Assembly: GCA_947175545.1 (NCBI GenBank)
Contig: CAMWNI010000008.1
Span: forward strand, 22,772 to 86,771
Direction: 5' to 3'
From: an uncultured Porphyromonadaceae bacterium
GTDB lineage: Bacteria > Bacteroidota > Bacteroidia > Bacteroidales > Muribaculaceae
Length of the DNA stretch: 64,000 bases
Below, one piece after another: positions 35,471 to 44,794 of this stretch. Numbering within the stretch: the first letter of the stretch is position 1; each line of letters begins with the position of its first letter. The translations under genes and the position numbers were made by a program. A model generated the notes under the pieces. The model was not told the origin of the DNA, searched no databases, and saw nothing but the letters and a program-made list of their open reading frames with translations.

Positions 35471-38101
35471 TCAATCAAAAAGGCGTTCCTGACCAAGCAG
35501 AGAGTCACGCACCTCATCATCGCTGAGTTCCGGTTCGATTTCAGCCTCCGTATCGGCTGTTTCATCGTCGGAGGATTGGACAGTCGCGTTCTCCTGCAAT
35601 TCAACCTTAGCCGGCTCAAGTTCAGTAATGGAAGCCACGGAGAACGTCGTCAGGCGTTTACCCTTGGCTTTGAACGATTTGACTGCAACAAACTCAAGCG
35701 AGAGAATTTCAAGCGGTTCGCGGACAATATCAACACCTTCAACTGCTTCAAAATCAACTCGGAAACGCGCTCCGGGTTCATCACTCAGAGCAATCAGCTC
35801 GGACTGAGTGTTTTCGCCAAGGAAGCGCTGACGCCTTGCTGACGCTTCAAACGTGAATCGCTTCAGATAAGGATAACCCTGGTCGGCGTCGTTAAGAATT
35901 GCTGTCCATACCTTATTAGGCTGAAACATTTCAATGCGCAAAATATTATCCTCATAATGGTTCGTAGAGTCGAAATTCGAAGTGTAATATTCGCCGTTTT
36001 TCAGAATGACAAGGACCAAATCCTGGCCGTGAAATTCGCCGAGATACTCTCCGCGACCGTCATAATTGAGGCGCAGAACGTCGCGGTCAAACCAAACCTG
36101 GCGTCCGCCAAGGGTTGAAACTCCGCGTTCGCGCAGGGAGAATCGGTGGACTTCGTTTTTCGTAACGATATTTCCGCGGCTTTGCTTGCCCTTGACGGCC
36201 ATGTCAGCAAAGTCGACGTCGAACTGCAGTTTGTTCAGGCGCGCCTTTGGTTTCAGTGTGACGCGCACAACCTCGGCCTCGCCGTTGGAGTTGGCGGTGA
36301 AGTAACAGATTTTGCTGCCTGACTTGCCTTGTGTCAGATCGTATTCTTTGTCGCGTGTGACCCCCGTGACAGGGAAACGCTTCATGAAGTAAGTGCCGTC
36401 CTTGCCGTCACGATAGATCACATTATATATGGTACGCTCGTCCTTTGGTTTATAAATTGCTATATGCTCGATGTTTTTGCCGACAAAGAGCTTTTCTTGC
36501 ACCTTTGAAACCTTATATTTTCCGTCTTTGTAGAATATGATAACATCATCTATGTCGGAACAGGGGCATATGTACTCATCCTTGGTCAGCGAGGTGCCGA
36601 TGAAGCCTTCAGTGCGGTTAATGTAGAGTTTCTTGTTAGCTTCGGCAACAGACGCCGCCTTAATCGTGTCAAATCCGCGTACAACGGTTTTGCGTTCGTA
36701 TGGAGCGCCATATTTTTCTTTCAATTCCTCATACCATCGGATTGTATATCCGGTCAGGTCAGAGAGGTCACGGTCGATTTCCGCAATCTTTTCATTGTAT
36801 TGGGCAATCAGTTCTTCCGCTTTGTTGGAGTTGAAGCGCAGAATACGCCCCATTTTAATCTCATAGAGCCGCTGGATATCCTCGTCGGTGATTTCGCGAA
36901 TCAGTTTCGGTTGCCACGGGAGCAGTCGCAGATGAATGTGGCGGGTGGCTTCCTCAAACGATTTACTCTGTTCATACTCCTTGTCCTTATATATTCTCTC
37001 CTCTATGAAAATTCGTTCGAGCGAAGCGAAGTGGAGCAGTTCGTTGATTTCTCCTCGGCGGATTTCGAGTTCGCGGCGGAGCATTTCCCGGGTAGAGTCA
37101 ACGTTGTGACGCAGAACGTCGCTGACGCCGATGAACTTCGGCTTCCGGTCCTCGATTACGCAACAGTTCGGATAAATCGAAATCTCGCAGTCAGTAAACG
37201 CATACAAGCCGTCAATCGCTTTGTCGGACGAGGTTCCGGGTTGGAGATAGACCGTTACGCGTGCCGTGCCGGAGGTATGGTCATCGACCTTGCGCACCTT
37301 AATTTTGCCTTTTTCCATCGCCTTGAGAATCGAATCGGTGATGGTACGCGTAGTAGTTCCGAAGGGAATTTCGGTGATGGCAAGAGTCTTGTTGTCGACT
37401 TTCTCAATCTTGGCTCGTACTTTGACCGCACCTCCGCGTGCGCCGTCATTGTAGCGGCTGACGTCAATGAAGCCGCCGGTCGGGAAATCCGGATAGAGTG
37501 TGAACTCCTCGCCGCGCAGATATGCGATGCAGGCGTCGAGCAGTTCGTTGAAATTGTGGGGAAGAATTTTCGATGAAAGGCCGACGGCAATGCCTTCAAC
37601 GCCCTGGGCCAGCAGCAGTGGGAATTTGACTGGCAGATTAACCGGTTCCTGCTTGCGGCCGTCGTAGCTCGGAGTCCATTCCGTAATCTTTGGGCTGTAC
37701 AGCACGTGGAGGGCGAAGGGGCTTAGTCGGGCCTCGATATAACGGCCTGCCGCAGCTGAGTCGCCGGTCAGTATATTGCCCCAGTTTCCCTGCGTTTCAA
37801 TCAGCAGTTCCTTTTGGCCGAGCTGGACAAGGGCGTCTTTAATAGACGCGTCACCATGTGGGTGATATTGCATGGTGTTGCCAACGATGTTCGCAACCTT
37901 GTTGAATCGGCCGTCATCAAGGGTCTTCATTGAATGGAGAATTCGGCGCTGTACGGGTTTAAGTCCGTCCTCAATAGAGGGGACCGCACGCTCCAGAATC
38001 ACATAACTGGCATAATCGAGATACCAGCTGCGGTACATTGACCGAAGCTGATAGCGCACTGTGTCATCGCTGTGTTGCTGCTGATTGATTTCTTCGCTCA
38101 T
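35471..38101 (-). CDS. parC: DNA topoisomerase IV subunit A (GyrA/ParC family)
   Basis: An 876-residue DNA-cleaving subunit of a type IIA topoisomerase. The N-terminal region has DYASYVILERAVPSIEDGLKPVQRRIL and the QYHPHGDASI drug-pocket segment. The catalytic tyrosine lies in AAAGRYIEARLSPFA. The C-terminal domain is beta-propeller-like but ends in an acidic tail (DDETADTEAEIEPELSDDE). Lack of a clear GyrA box (QRRGGKG) favours ParC. The partner ParE is encoded at 60147-62060. A TAAATTTG box (plus 38109-38116) sits seven bases before the ATG. Confidence 0.92.
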   Translation of the reverse strand: MSEEINQQQHSDDTVRYQLRSMYRSWYLDYASYVILERAVPSIEDGLKPVQRRILHSMKTLDDGRFNKVANIVGNTMQYHPHGDASIKDALVQLGQKELLIETQGNWGNILTGDSAAAGRYIEARLSPFALHVLYSPKITEWTPSYDGRKQEPVNLPVKFPLLLAQGVEGIAVGLSSKILPHNFNELLDACIAYLRGEEFTLYPDFPTGGFIDVSRYNDGARGGAVKVRAKIEKVDNKTLAITEIPFGTTTRTITDSILKAMEKGKIKVRKVDDHTSGTARVTVYLQPGTSSDKAIDGLYAFTDCEISIYPNCCVIEDRKPKFIGVSDVLRHNVDSTREMLRRELEIRRGEINELLHFASLERIFIEERIYKDKEYEQSKSFEEATRHIHLRLLPWQPKLIREITDEDIQRLYEIKMGRILRFNSNKAEELIAQYNEKIAEIDRDLSDLTGYTIRWYEELKEKYGAPYERKTVVRGFDTIKAASVAEANKKLYINRTEGFIGTSLTKDEYICPCSDIDDVIIFYKDGKYKVSKVQEKLFVGKNIEHIAIYKPKDERTIYNVIYRDGKDGTYFMKRFPVTGVTRDKEYDLTQGKSGSKICYFTANSNGEAEVVRVTLKPKARLNKLQFDVDFADMAVKGKQSRGNIVTKNEVHRFSLRERGVSTLGGRQVWFDRDVLRLNYDGRGEYLGEFHGQDLVLVILKNGEYYTSNFDSTNHYEDNILRIEMFQPNKVWTAILNDADQGYPYLKRFTFEASARRQRFLGENTQSELIALSDEPGARFRVDFEAVEGVDIVREPLEILSLEFVAVKSFKAKGKRLTTFSVASITELEPAKVELQENATVQSSDDETADTEAEIEPELSDDEVRDSLLGQERLFD

Positions 38102-38108
38102 ACTTGCG

Positions 38109-38116
38109 CAAATTTA
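38109..38116 (-). promoter_or_regulatory. -7 box of parC
   Basis: On the minus strand TAAATTTG ends seven bases upstream of the ATG at 38101, predicting a nearly leaderless mRNA. The expected -33 TTTG is not present, because the terminator of the upstream gene fills that space. Confidence 0.55.
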
Positions 38117-38129
38117 GCAAAAAAAAATC

Positions 38130-38157
38130 AAAAAACCACGCTACTGCGTGGTTTTTT
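38130..38157 (-). terminator. Terminator between alkaline phosphatase gene and parC
   Basis: A 12-bp stem with TACT loop: aaaaaaccacgc with gcgtggtttttt. The symmetric A/T tracts make it a good terminator for the minus-strand phosphatase operon. Confidence 0.9.
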
Positions 38158-38162
38158 GTAAT

Positions 38163-39551
38163 TTATCGTTTTGCTGCTTCCATAATCCGGAGTGGAATTT
38201 CCGTATTGTCGAGCGGAGAGCCAAACAAATCGCTTCCGGGTCCGATGGCGCAGACTCCTACGGGGTTGCCGGAATGTTTTGTAGTCGTGAATCCGAAACC
38301 GGCAATTTCATTCATTATTGTGAAAACTTCCTCAACAAATTCCGGAAATTTGTGGTAGAGGGCATCGTTGAAATAGTCGTTGCGGCTGATGAATGTACGC
38401 TCGAAAGTTTCGTCGAGGCGTTTCTGGCACGCTTCATTAATAGGCACGATTGTGTAGAACCCGAGCTTGTCGGTCAGAATCTGCTTCATCTCCTCCTTGC
38501 TGACCGGATTTGGTCGTTTCAGAAGTTCACTGACGAGATCATTGAAATTTGCTTTCGAAATTGTTTGACCTTCAAGGCGTTTAGGAAAGCAATTGTAGCC
38601 GACAGATTTCTGTCCGACGGTCATTCCTCCGGTTTCATGGTCAGCGGTGACAACAATCAGAGTCTCCTCCGGATGGGCAAGGTAAAAATCATAGGCAAGC
38701 TGCATTGTTTCTTCAAAGTCAAGGACTTCGCGGATAATCGTTGCCGCATCGTCGTCGTGAGCTGCCCAGTCGATGTTTCCACCTTCAATCATAAGGAAGA
38801 AGCGTTCGGGCGTATGCTTTGTCATGTGGTTGAGCGCTGTGGCAGTGTAATCGCGCAGCAGGTTCCACTCCGCAGGTTTGTCAATCGCATAGCCTGAATT
38901 ATTATTCAGTGTGTCAACGTCATTTATGAGAAGTACGCGAGGCGAGGTTGCCTCGTTGTAATTTTTTACACCGCGGACTATGTCCCATCCGTTTTCGGCA
39001 AATTTCTCGTAAATGCCGGAGTATTTTCCATTGCGCTTGATGCCGCGAATGCGGGAGCCGGCAAGGAAATCAATCTTCGATTCCGCCGCCTGAGTGTCAA
39101 TTTCATATGCCATGTCGCGAGAGGGGACATGAGCGTAAAATGCAGCGGGGGTAGCGTCATCAGCCGCCACATTAGTGACCAGACCGATGCCATAGCCCAT
39201 CTCCTTCAAGTCATCAGCAATGTTACGGACGGCAACGGAGTCCGGACCCATTCCAAGCATATTGTTTCGCGTTTTATGACCTGAGGAGAGCGCCGTTCCT
39301 GCCGCGGCCGAGTCCGTAACGGGAGAGTTGTAAGAGTAAGTCGTAGACATAGAACACTGCGGGAACCTTTCCCAGAGCAGCGGATTTGAGCGGCCGGCGG
39401 CAAGACGCAGGTATGTGTCCGTACCCATCACAGAGCCGGGACCCATGCCGTCGCCGATAAAATAAAAAATATATTTCGGTGCGTTGTCAGTCGCAAAAAG
39501 TGTGACCGACGATGTCAGTAATGCAGAGAGTAGAATTGATTTAAGGTTCAT
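38163..39551 (-). CDS. Secreted alkaline phosphatase (PhoA family)
   Basis: A 462-residue periplasmic metalloenzyme. A signal peptide (SILLSALLTSSVTLFA) is followed by FIGDGMGPG, a metal-binding start of the fold. The serine nucleophile motif is VTDSAAAGTALSSGHKT, and metal ligands lie in EGGNIDWAAHDDD and VVTADHETGGM. It hydrolyses phosphate monoesters. It lies 19 bases behind the thioredoxin-fold lipoprotein gene. No Pho-box-like element is evident in this operon. Confidence 0.93.
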   Translation of the reverse strand: MNLKSILLSALLTSSVTLFATDNAPKYIFYFIGDGMGPGSVMGTDTYLRLAAGRSNPLLWERFPQCSMSTTYSYNSPVTDSAAAGTALSSGHKTRNNMLGMGPDSVAVRNIADDLKEMGYGIGLVTNVAADDATPAAFYAHVPSRDMAYEIDTQAAESKIDFLAGSRIRGIKRNGKYSGIYEKFAENGWDIVRGVKNYNEATSPRVLLINDVDTLNNNSGYAIDKPAEWNLLRDYTATALNHMTKHTPERFFLMIEGGNIDWAAHDDDAATIIREVLDFEETMQLAYDFYLAHPEETLIVVTADHETGGMTVGQKSVGYNCFPKRLEGQTISKANFNDLVSELLKRPNPVSKEEMKQILTDKLGFYTIVPINEACQKRLDETFERTFISRNDYFNDALYHKFPEFVEEVFTIMNEIAGFGFTTTKHSGNPVGVCAIGPGSDLFGSPLDNTEIPLRIMEAAKR

Positions 39552-39570
39552 TACTTATTAATTGTTGGCG

Positions 39571-40584
39571 TTAAAGATACTTTTTTACGGTTTCTTTGAT
39601 TTCCGAAGAATCTTCGATGCGTGCAACGATTTCACCGTCCTTGATGAGGAAGAAAGTCGGCAGATTACTGATTGCATATTGTCCGAGGTGGCTACGTGAG
39701 GCGCTTTCGCTCTGGAAAACGTTGACCCAGGGAAGTTCGGCCGATGCGGCCGCCCACTGGTGTTGGTTCTCACCAAAGCCAACCTCATAGATGCCTATCT
39801 GAGGATAGGACGTGAATGCCTCGCCGATGTTCAGATTAACGCCCGGAGCGCTCTCTGATTCGAGGTTTACGAAGGCGAGAAGGGTTAGCGGGTGACTTTC
39901 AACCGTTGCTGACAGGCTCGTCTTTTCGCCCTTGCGGTTAAGCAGTTCAATGTCGAAATAGCCAAGTTCAGGCGCTTCAATGACAATTGTTTCGCCGGAC
40001 GTTGAGGGCTGAGGCTGCTGTTTTTGAAGCATACTCAGCAGTAGCGCAGTTCGCGGGTCGTCGGGTCTGGTTACCGAATAAGCGTTAGCGACGGCGCGGA
40101 GCAACGTGCGGTTTTTACCCTGAAGTCGCAAGGTTGCGTAATAGGCTGCGATTGAATTGAAATCGTCCTGCAGGGCAAGGAGCAGACGGCGTTGGGTGGT
40201 GCTGTCGGCTGGAGCATCCAGAATAGCTGATATGTCCGAAAACAGAGCTGCCTCGTGCGATCCCGCAATTACATAATTGCCCTCCTGTGACATGGAAAGA
40301 CTCAGCGCCTCCGTTGAATCGGCCGGCACATATACGTATTTTCCATCAATATTCAGACGGTACATTTCGCCGTTGGCGCGTTCACGGGTAATGACAAATT
40401 CGCCTGATTTGTTGACCTTCACGGAGTCAGCGGTATACCAGCCTCCGGCAGGCGAAGGTAATTCCAATGTTACGGTCTTGACATCTGCCGGAAGTTCGCC
40501 ACTAAGCGTCCAGCTCTCTTGTTGGCGAGAGCAGGACGAAAGCAGCAAAATAGCGGTTGGAATAAGTAGTTTCTTATTCATCAT
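39571..40584 (-). CDS. Thioredoxin-fold lipoprotein (DUF4369-like)
   Basis: A 337-residue exported protein with a lipoprotein signal (AILLLSSCSRQ). The N-terminal beta-rich domain (WTLSGELPADVKTVTLELP ... GEFVITRE) resembles DUF4369, and the C-terminal domain resembles TlpA-type thioredoxins (HPLTLLAFVNLES ... SRSHLGQYAISNLPTFFLIKDGEIVARI). The CxxC redox motif is absent, so a thiol-disulfide exchange role is doubtful. Its ATG overlaps the ettA stop by four bases. Confidence 0.75.
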   Translation of the reverse strand: MMNKKLLIPTAILLLSSCSRQQESWTLSGELPADVKTVTLELPSPAGGWYTADSVKVNKSGEFVITRERANGEMYRLNIDGKYVYVPADSTEALSLSMSQEGNYVIAGSHEAALFSDISAILDAPADSTTQRRLLLALQDDFNSIAAYYATLRLQGKNRTLLRAVANAYSVTRPDDPRTALLLSMLQKQQPQPSTSGETIVIEAPELGYFDIELLNRKGEKTSLSATVESHPLTLLAFVNLESESAPGVNLNIGEAFTSYPQIGIYEVGFGENQHQWAAASAELPWVNVFQSESASRSHLGQYAISNLPTFFLIKDGEIVARIEDSSEIKETVKKYL

Positions 40585-42254
40585 TCCATCAGCTTGCGGT
40601 AACGACGGCGCTGAGGCGCTTTCCCATCAGGAGTATGAGCTTTCTTATACTCTTCATAGTCAGTGTATGAGCCTTCGTAATATACGACCTTGCCTTCGCC
40701 CTCAAATGAAAGGATATGGGTGCATATACGGTCAAGGAACCAGCGGTCGTGGCTGACAACGACTGCACATCCTGCAAACTGTTCAAGTCCTTCTTCAAGT
40801 GCGCGTAGGGTGTTGACGTCAATATCGTTGGTCGGTTCGTCAAGGAGCAGAACGTTGCCTTCCTGCTTGAGCGCCATTGCGAGATGCAGACGGTTGCGTT
40901 CACCGCCGGAAAGCACCCCGACTTTTTTCTCCTGGTCGGCCCCTGAGAAGTTAAATTTGCTCAGATATGCGCGGGCATTCACGTCACGGCCTCCCATGCG
41001 GAACGAGTCAACACCCTGGGAAATAACTTCATATACAGTTTTGTCAGGCAGCAGGTCCTTGTGGGTCTGGTCAACGTAAGCAACCTTTACGGTTTCGCCG
41101 ACGTCAAACGAGCCTGCGTCTGCATCCTCAAGCCCCATGATGAGTTTGAACAGGGTAGTTTTTCCGGCGCCGTTCGGGCCGATTACGCCGACAATACCGT
41201 TCGGCGGCAGGGTGAACTCCAGATCGCTGAACAGCTGCTTCTTGCCGAAGGCCTTGGCAAGCCCATGGGCCTCGATGACCTTGTTGCCGAGTCGCGGACC
41301 GTTCGGAATGAAGATTTCAAGTTTTTCTTCGCGTTCTTTCTGGTCTTCGTTCAGGAGCCGGTCATATGAGTTAAGGCGGGCCTTACCCTTGGCCTGGCGT
41401 GCTTTTGGAGCCATGCGGACCCATTCGAGTTCGCGCTCAAGTGTTTTGCGGCGTTTGCTTGCCTGCTTTTCCTCTTGAGCCATGCGCTTGGTCTTCTGGT
41501 CGAGCCAGGAAGAATAGTTGCCCTTCCAGGGTATACCTTCGCCTCGGTCAAGTTCGAGAATCCATCCGGCAACGTGGTCAAGGAAATATCGGTCGTGGGT
41601 GATTGCAATGACTGTGCCGGGATATTGCTGAAGATGCTGCTCGAGCCAGTCGATACTTTCGGCGTCGAGGTGGTTGGTCGGTTCGTCAAGCAGCAATACG
41701 TCTGGTTGCTGAAGCAACAGTCGGCAGAGGGCTACTCGGCGACGCTCACCGCCGGAAAGCGTGTTGACCGGCTGATCGTCGGGCGGACATTGCAGCGCAT
41801 CCATAGCGCGTTCGAGTTTTGAATCAATGTTCCAGGCGTCAGCGGCGTCAAGCTTGTCCTGAAGTTCAGCCTGACGGGCCAGCAGGGCGTCGAAATCCGC
41901 ATCGGGTTCGGCAAATGCTTCGTTTACTTTGTCATATTCGGCAAGCATGTCCATGATGGGCTGCACACCTTCACGCACAACCTCAATTACGGTTTTCTCC
42001 GGGTCAAGGTGAGGATCCTGCTCAAGGTAGCCAACCGAGTAGCCGGGCGAGAATACGACTTCACCCTGATAGTTTTTGTCAATCCCGGCAATGATTTTCA
42101 GTAGCGAGGACTTACCGGAACCGTTCAGACCGATAATGCCGATTTTCGCACCATAGAAAAACGAGAGATATATATTCTTGAGAACCTGTTTCTGAGGAGG
42201 ATATGTCTTTGACACTCCTACCATAGAAAAAATAATCTTTTTATCGTCAGCCAT
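40581..42254 (-). CDS. ettA: Energy-dependent translational throttle protein (ABC-F)
   Basis: A 557-residue ABC-F ATPase that binds the ribosomal E site and gates elongation by ATP level. Two nucleotide-binding domains carry Walker A GLNGSGKSSLLK and GPNGAGKTTLF, signature LSGGERRRVALC and LSGGERNRLHLA, and Walker B LLLDEPTNHLD and LLLDEPTNDID. The EttA-type arm insertion and linker (EWVRMAPKARQAKGKARL) are present. No membrane segment occurs. It heads an operon with the thioredoxin-fold lipoprotein and alkaline phosphatase. Confidence 0.95.
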   Translation of the reverse strand: MADDKKIIFSMVGVSKTYPPQKQVLKNIYLSFFYGAKIGIIGLNGSGKSSLLKIIAGIDKNYQGEVVFSPGYSVGYLEQDPHLDPEKTVIEVVREGVQPIMDMLAEYDKVNEAFAEPDADFDALLARQAELQDKLDAADAWNIDSKLERAMDALQCPPDDQPVNTLSGGERRRVALCRLLLQQPDVLLLDEPTNHLDAESIDWLEQHLQQYPGTVIAITHDRYFLDHVAGWILELDRGEGIPWKGNYSSWLDQKTKRMAQEEKQASKRRKTLERELEWVRMAPKARQAKGKARLNSYDRLLNEDQKEREEKLEIFIPNGPRLGNKVIEAHGLAKAFGKKQLFSDLEFTLPPNGIVGVIGPNGAGKTTLFKLIMGLEDADAGSFDVGETVKVAYVDQTHKDLLPDKTVYEVISQGVDSFRMGGRDVNARAYLSKFNFSGADQEKKVGVLSGGERNRLHLAMALKQEGNVLLLDEPTNDIDVNTLRALEEGLEQFAGCAVVVSHDRWFLDRICTHILSFEGEGKVVYYEGSYTDYEEYKKAHTPDGKAPQRRRYRKLME

Positions 42255-42310
42255 TATTATTGGAAGATATAATTAAAAATGAATGATGAAAAATGTGGTT
42301 GATTACACTT

Positions 42311-42874
42311 TTATTTACGTCGGGGAGCGGTTTTGGTCTTGTACTCGCAGCGGGTCTTGCCGTCAACGATGTTGCGCAGTTTGGTACGCAAAAGAAGACG
42401 GCGTGTCGGCGAAACGTGGTCCATATAGACCTGACCTTTCAGATGGTCACACTCGTGCTGTACAATACGGGCAAGGAAGCCTGACATTTCTTCTTCATGA
42501 GGCTGCATGTCTTCGTCAAGCCATTTGAGTCGGATATGCTCCACCCGGTTAACGTTTTCGCTCAGTCCGGGGAGCGATAGACATCCTTCGCTGCGGCTGA
42601 CTTCATCGCCGTCGAGAACTGTTACTTCCGGATTAATCAGCGCGAACTTGCGTCCCTTACACTCGGGGAAGTCCTCGCCAAGAACATCGGCGTCAATCAC
42701 GACAAGCTGAAGGCTCAGACCAATCTGCGGAGCGGCAAGTCCGCAGCCCTCGGCTGCATACATTGTCTCGAACATATCGTCGATTAGCTTCTTCAGGTCG
42801 TTATAGTCGGCCGGAACGGGTTGCGCTTCAGCGCGCAAAACCGGGTGGCCATAAAGATAAATCGGTAGTTTCAT
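42311..42874 (-). CDS. def: Peptide deformylase
   Basis: Def removes the formyl group from the N-terminal methionine of new proteins. The 187-residue protein has all three motifs: GCGLAAPQIG, EGCLSLPG and QHECDHLKG, which hold the metal ligands Cys, His, His and the catalytic Glu. Its ATG overlaps the stop of ruvX by one base, placing it in the glycan/ruvX operon. Confidence 0.97.
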   Translation of the reverse strand: MKLPIYLYGHPVLRAEAQPVPADYNDLKKLIDDMFETMYAAEGCGLAAPQIGLSLQLVVIDADVLGEDFPECKGRKFALINPEVTVLDGDEVSRSEGCLSLPGLSENVNRVEHIRLKWLDEDMQPHEEEMSGFLARIVQHECDHLKGQVYMDHVSPTRRLLLRTKLRNIVDGKTRCEYKTKTAPRRK

Positions 42875-43296
42875 TATTTATTATAAATACTTTGCAGGTA
42901 ATCGTTCAGAATAATTGTTGCGGCGGTGCGGTCAACCAGCGCTTTGTCACGCCGTGCCATTTTTCCAAGTCCTCCGGTGAGCATTGCCTGATGGGCAAGA
43001 GTCGAGGTGAAGCGTTCGTCATAACGTGCAATCTCCACTCCATCGGGCAAAATCCGACGCAGACGCGGAATGAACGGCTCAATATATCGGGAAGACTCCG
43101 ACGGTTCGCCGCGCAGGGTTGTTGGCTCTCCAATAATGATTAAGTCAACCTTATTTTGGCCGAGGTAGCGCTTAAGGTAGTCAAGCAGGCGCGGAGTGTC
43201 GACCGTTTCAAGGGGAGAGCCGACAAGGCGCAATTCGTCAGTCACCGCGAGTCCGCAGCGACGCTTGCCGTAGTCAATTGCAAGGATTCTTCCCAT
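42874..43296 (-). CDS. ruvX: YqgF/RuvX-type Holliday junction resolvase
   Basis: A 140-residue RNase H-fold nuclease involved in 16S rRNA 5'-end processing or Holliday junction resolution. The first motif MGRILAIDYGKRRCGLAVTDE, IIGEPTTLRGEPSESSRYIEPF and RYDERFTSTLAHQAML are family hallmarks. The terminal VDRTAATIILNDYLQS holds the last acidic residue. It is 13 bases after the flippase gene. Confidence 0.94.
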   Translation of the reverse strand: MGRILAIDYGKRRCGLAVTDELRLVGSPLETVDTPRLLDYLKRYLGQNKVDLIIIGEPTTLRGEPSESSRYIEPFIPRLRRILPDGVEIARYDERFTSTLAHQAMLTGGLGKMARRDKALVDRTAATIILNDYLQSIYNK

Positions 43297-43309
43297 ATCA
43301 ACGGCAAAA

Positions 43310-44794
43310 TTACGAATTTTTTCTGAATTTTCCGACTATTGGACCGAGTTTCGACTGAAGAATACCGATGGTTTCCGTGTAGGCGTAAAGTCGGAAACAA
43401 TGACATATGGTAAGGTAGAACAATCCGGAAAACACGATGCCTGTAATGAGTGCAATCCAGCTGTTTGAAATCAATTCGGAGGCCAGAAGGCTGATTGCAA
43501 GCACCCCGACTGACGCTGCAAGATAGGCCCGATAGTCACGAAGTTGACGCAGGAAGCCGTAGTTGAGCAATTTCTTAGTGTAAATAGTGTTAAGTATCAG
43601 AGCTATGAAGCCGTAGATTGCTTTTGCGATACAGAGGGCAAGCACACTGCGGAAAACGACCAGCGAGCCGATGCAGAGGGTAAATGCAATCAGTTTCTTG
43701 ATAATTTCCAGTTTCAAAACCAGATCTGAGCGTCCTTTGACCTTAATCAGATTCAGATTGGAAACAATGACGCCATCCCATAGAAAACCGAATGTCAGCA
43801 CCTGGAGCAACAGAATTGACGGAGCCCACTTGGCGGTCAGCAGCGCGAGAATCAGCGGTTTGGCTATACCACATAGCATCATCAGCAAGGGGAATGTCAG
43901 AAAGGCGGAAATTTCAATATAGCGTCGGTAGATTCCAATCAGGCGCTCGTCATCATCTTGAATACGGCTCAACAGGGGGTAAGAAACGCGCCCTAAAACG
44001 GTTGATATATTGTTGTTGAGCAGTTGGTTGAAGCTGATTGCCCGATCGTAGAAGCCAAGGGCCGACGTGGAAAACATTTTGCCGATAATAATGCCGAAAA
44101 TCTTTTCGTAGACAGCCGAAATCAGACTTGCGGCAAAGAGCTTGGAACTAAAAGAGAACAGCCGGCGGAACGAATCGGAACTGAATCCGTGGCGAGGAAC
44201 CCAGCGCACAAGTATAAATGTCAGCAGTGTGGTGACCGCCGCGTAAGCGATTGACTGTCCGACCAGGGCCCAGACGCCGTAGTCGCAGTAAGCCATCACA
44301 ATGCCGATAACACCGGAAATTACGCCTGATGCAAACGATATTTTTGTTGTTGTCTTGAAGTCAAGATTGATTGTCAGAATAGTCTGTCCGGTGGATGACA
44401 GAGAGTTGATTACCAGGGTCAGACAGTATATCCTGATAATTCGGGTCAGGATCGGATGTTTTAGAAATTGTGCAATCCATGGAGCCGACAGGCAGAGAAT
44501 TAGATATATTGTCAGCGCTATTGCCACGTTCAGGTAGAAAACCGTTGAAAGATCCCTTTGCGAGCGGTTTTTACACTGAATTAGCGCGGCTGAAAACCCT
44601 CCGTCAATGAACACGGTTGAGATTGCCATGAAAATTGCAAGTACCCCAATCAGACCGTATTCCGACGGCGTCAGAAGTCGTGCCAGTATAATCTGAATGA
44701 TAAATTGCACAATCTGGCCGGAATATTTTTCGACCATTGTCCAGGCCACACCGTGGACCGCCATCGCTTTTATGTTGTTCTTATTCTCATTCAT
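43310..44794 (-). CDS. Oligosaccharide flippase (Wzx-like, MOP superfamily)
   Basis: A 494-residue membrane protein with about 12-14 hydrophobic helices. It starts in the typical way (VAWTMVEKYSGQIVQFIIQIILARLLTPSEYGLIGVLAIF). Proteins of this type (PF01943/PF13440) move lipid-linked glycans across the inner membrane. It follows the acyltransferase gene with a four-base overlap and belongs to the small glycan locus. Confidence 0.9.
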   Translation of the reverse strand: MNENKNNIKAMAVHGVAWTMVEKYSGQIVQFIIQIILARLLTPSEYGLIGVLAIFMAISTVFIDGGFSAALIQCKNRSQRDLSTVFYLNVAIALTIYLILCLSAPWIAQFLKHPILTRIIRIYCLTLVINSLSSTGQTILTINLDFKTTTKISFASGVISGVIGIVMAYCDYGVWALVGQSIAYAAVTTLLTFILVRWVPRHGFSSDSFRRLFSFSSKLFAASLISAVYEKIFGIIIGKMFSTSALGFYDRAISFNQLLNNNISTVLGRVSYPLLSRIQDDDERLIGIYRRYIEISAFLTFPLLMMLCGIAKPLILALLTAKWAPSILLLQVLTFGFLWDGVIVSNLNLIKVKGRSDLVLKLEIIKKLIAFTLCIGSLVVFRSVLALCIAKAIYGFIALILNTIYTKKLLNYGFLRQLRDYRAYLAASVGVLAISLLASELISNSWIALITGIVFSGLFYLTICHCFRLYAYTETIGILQSKLGPIVGKFRKNS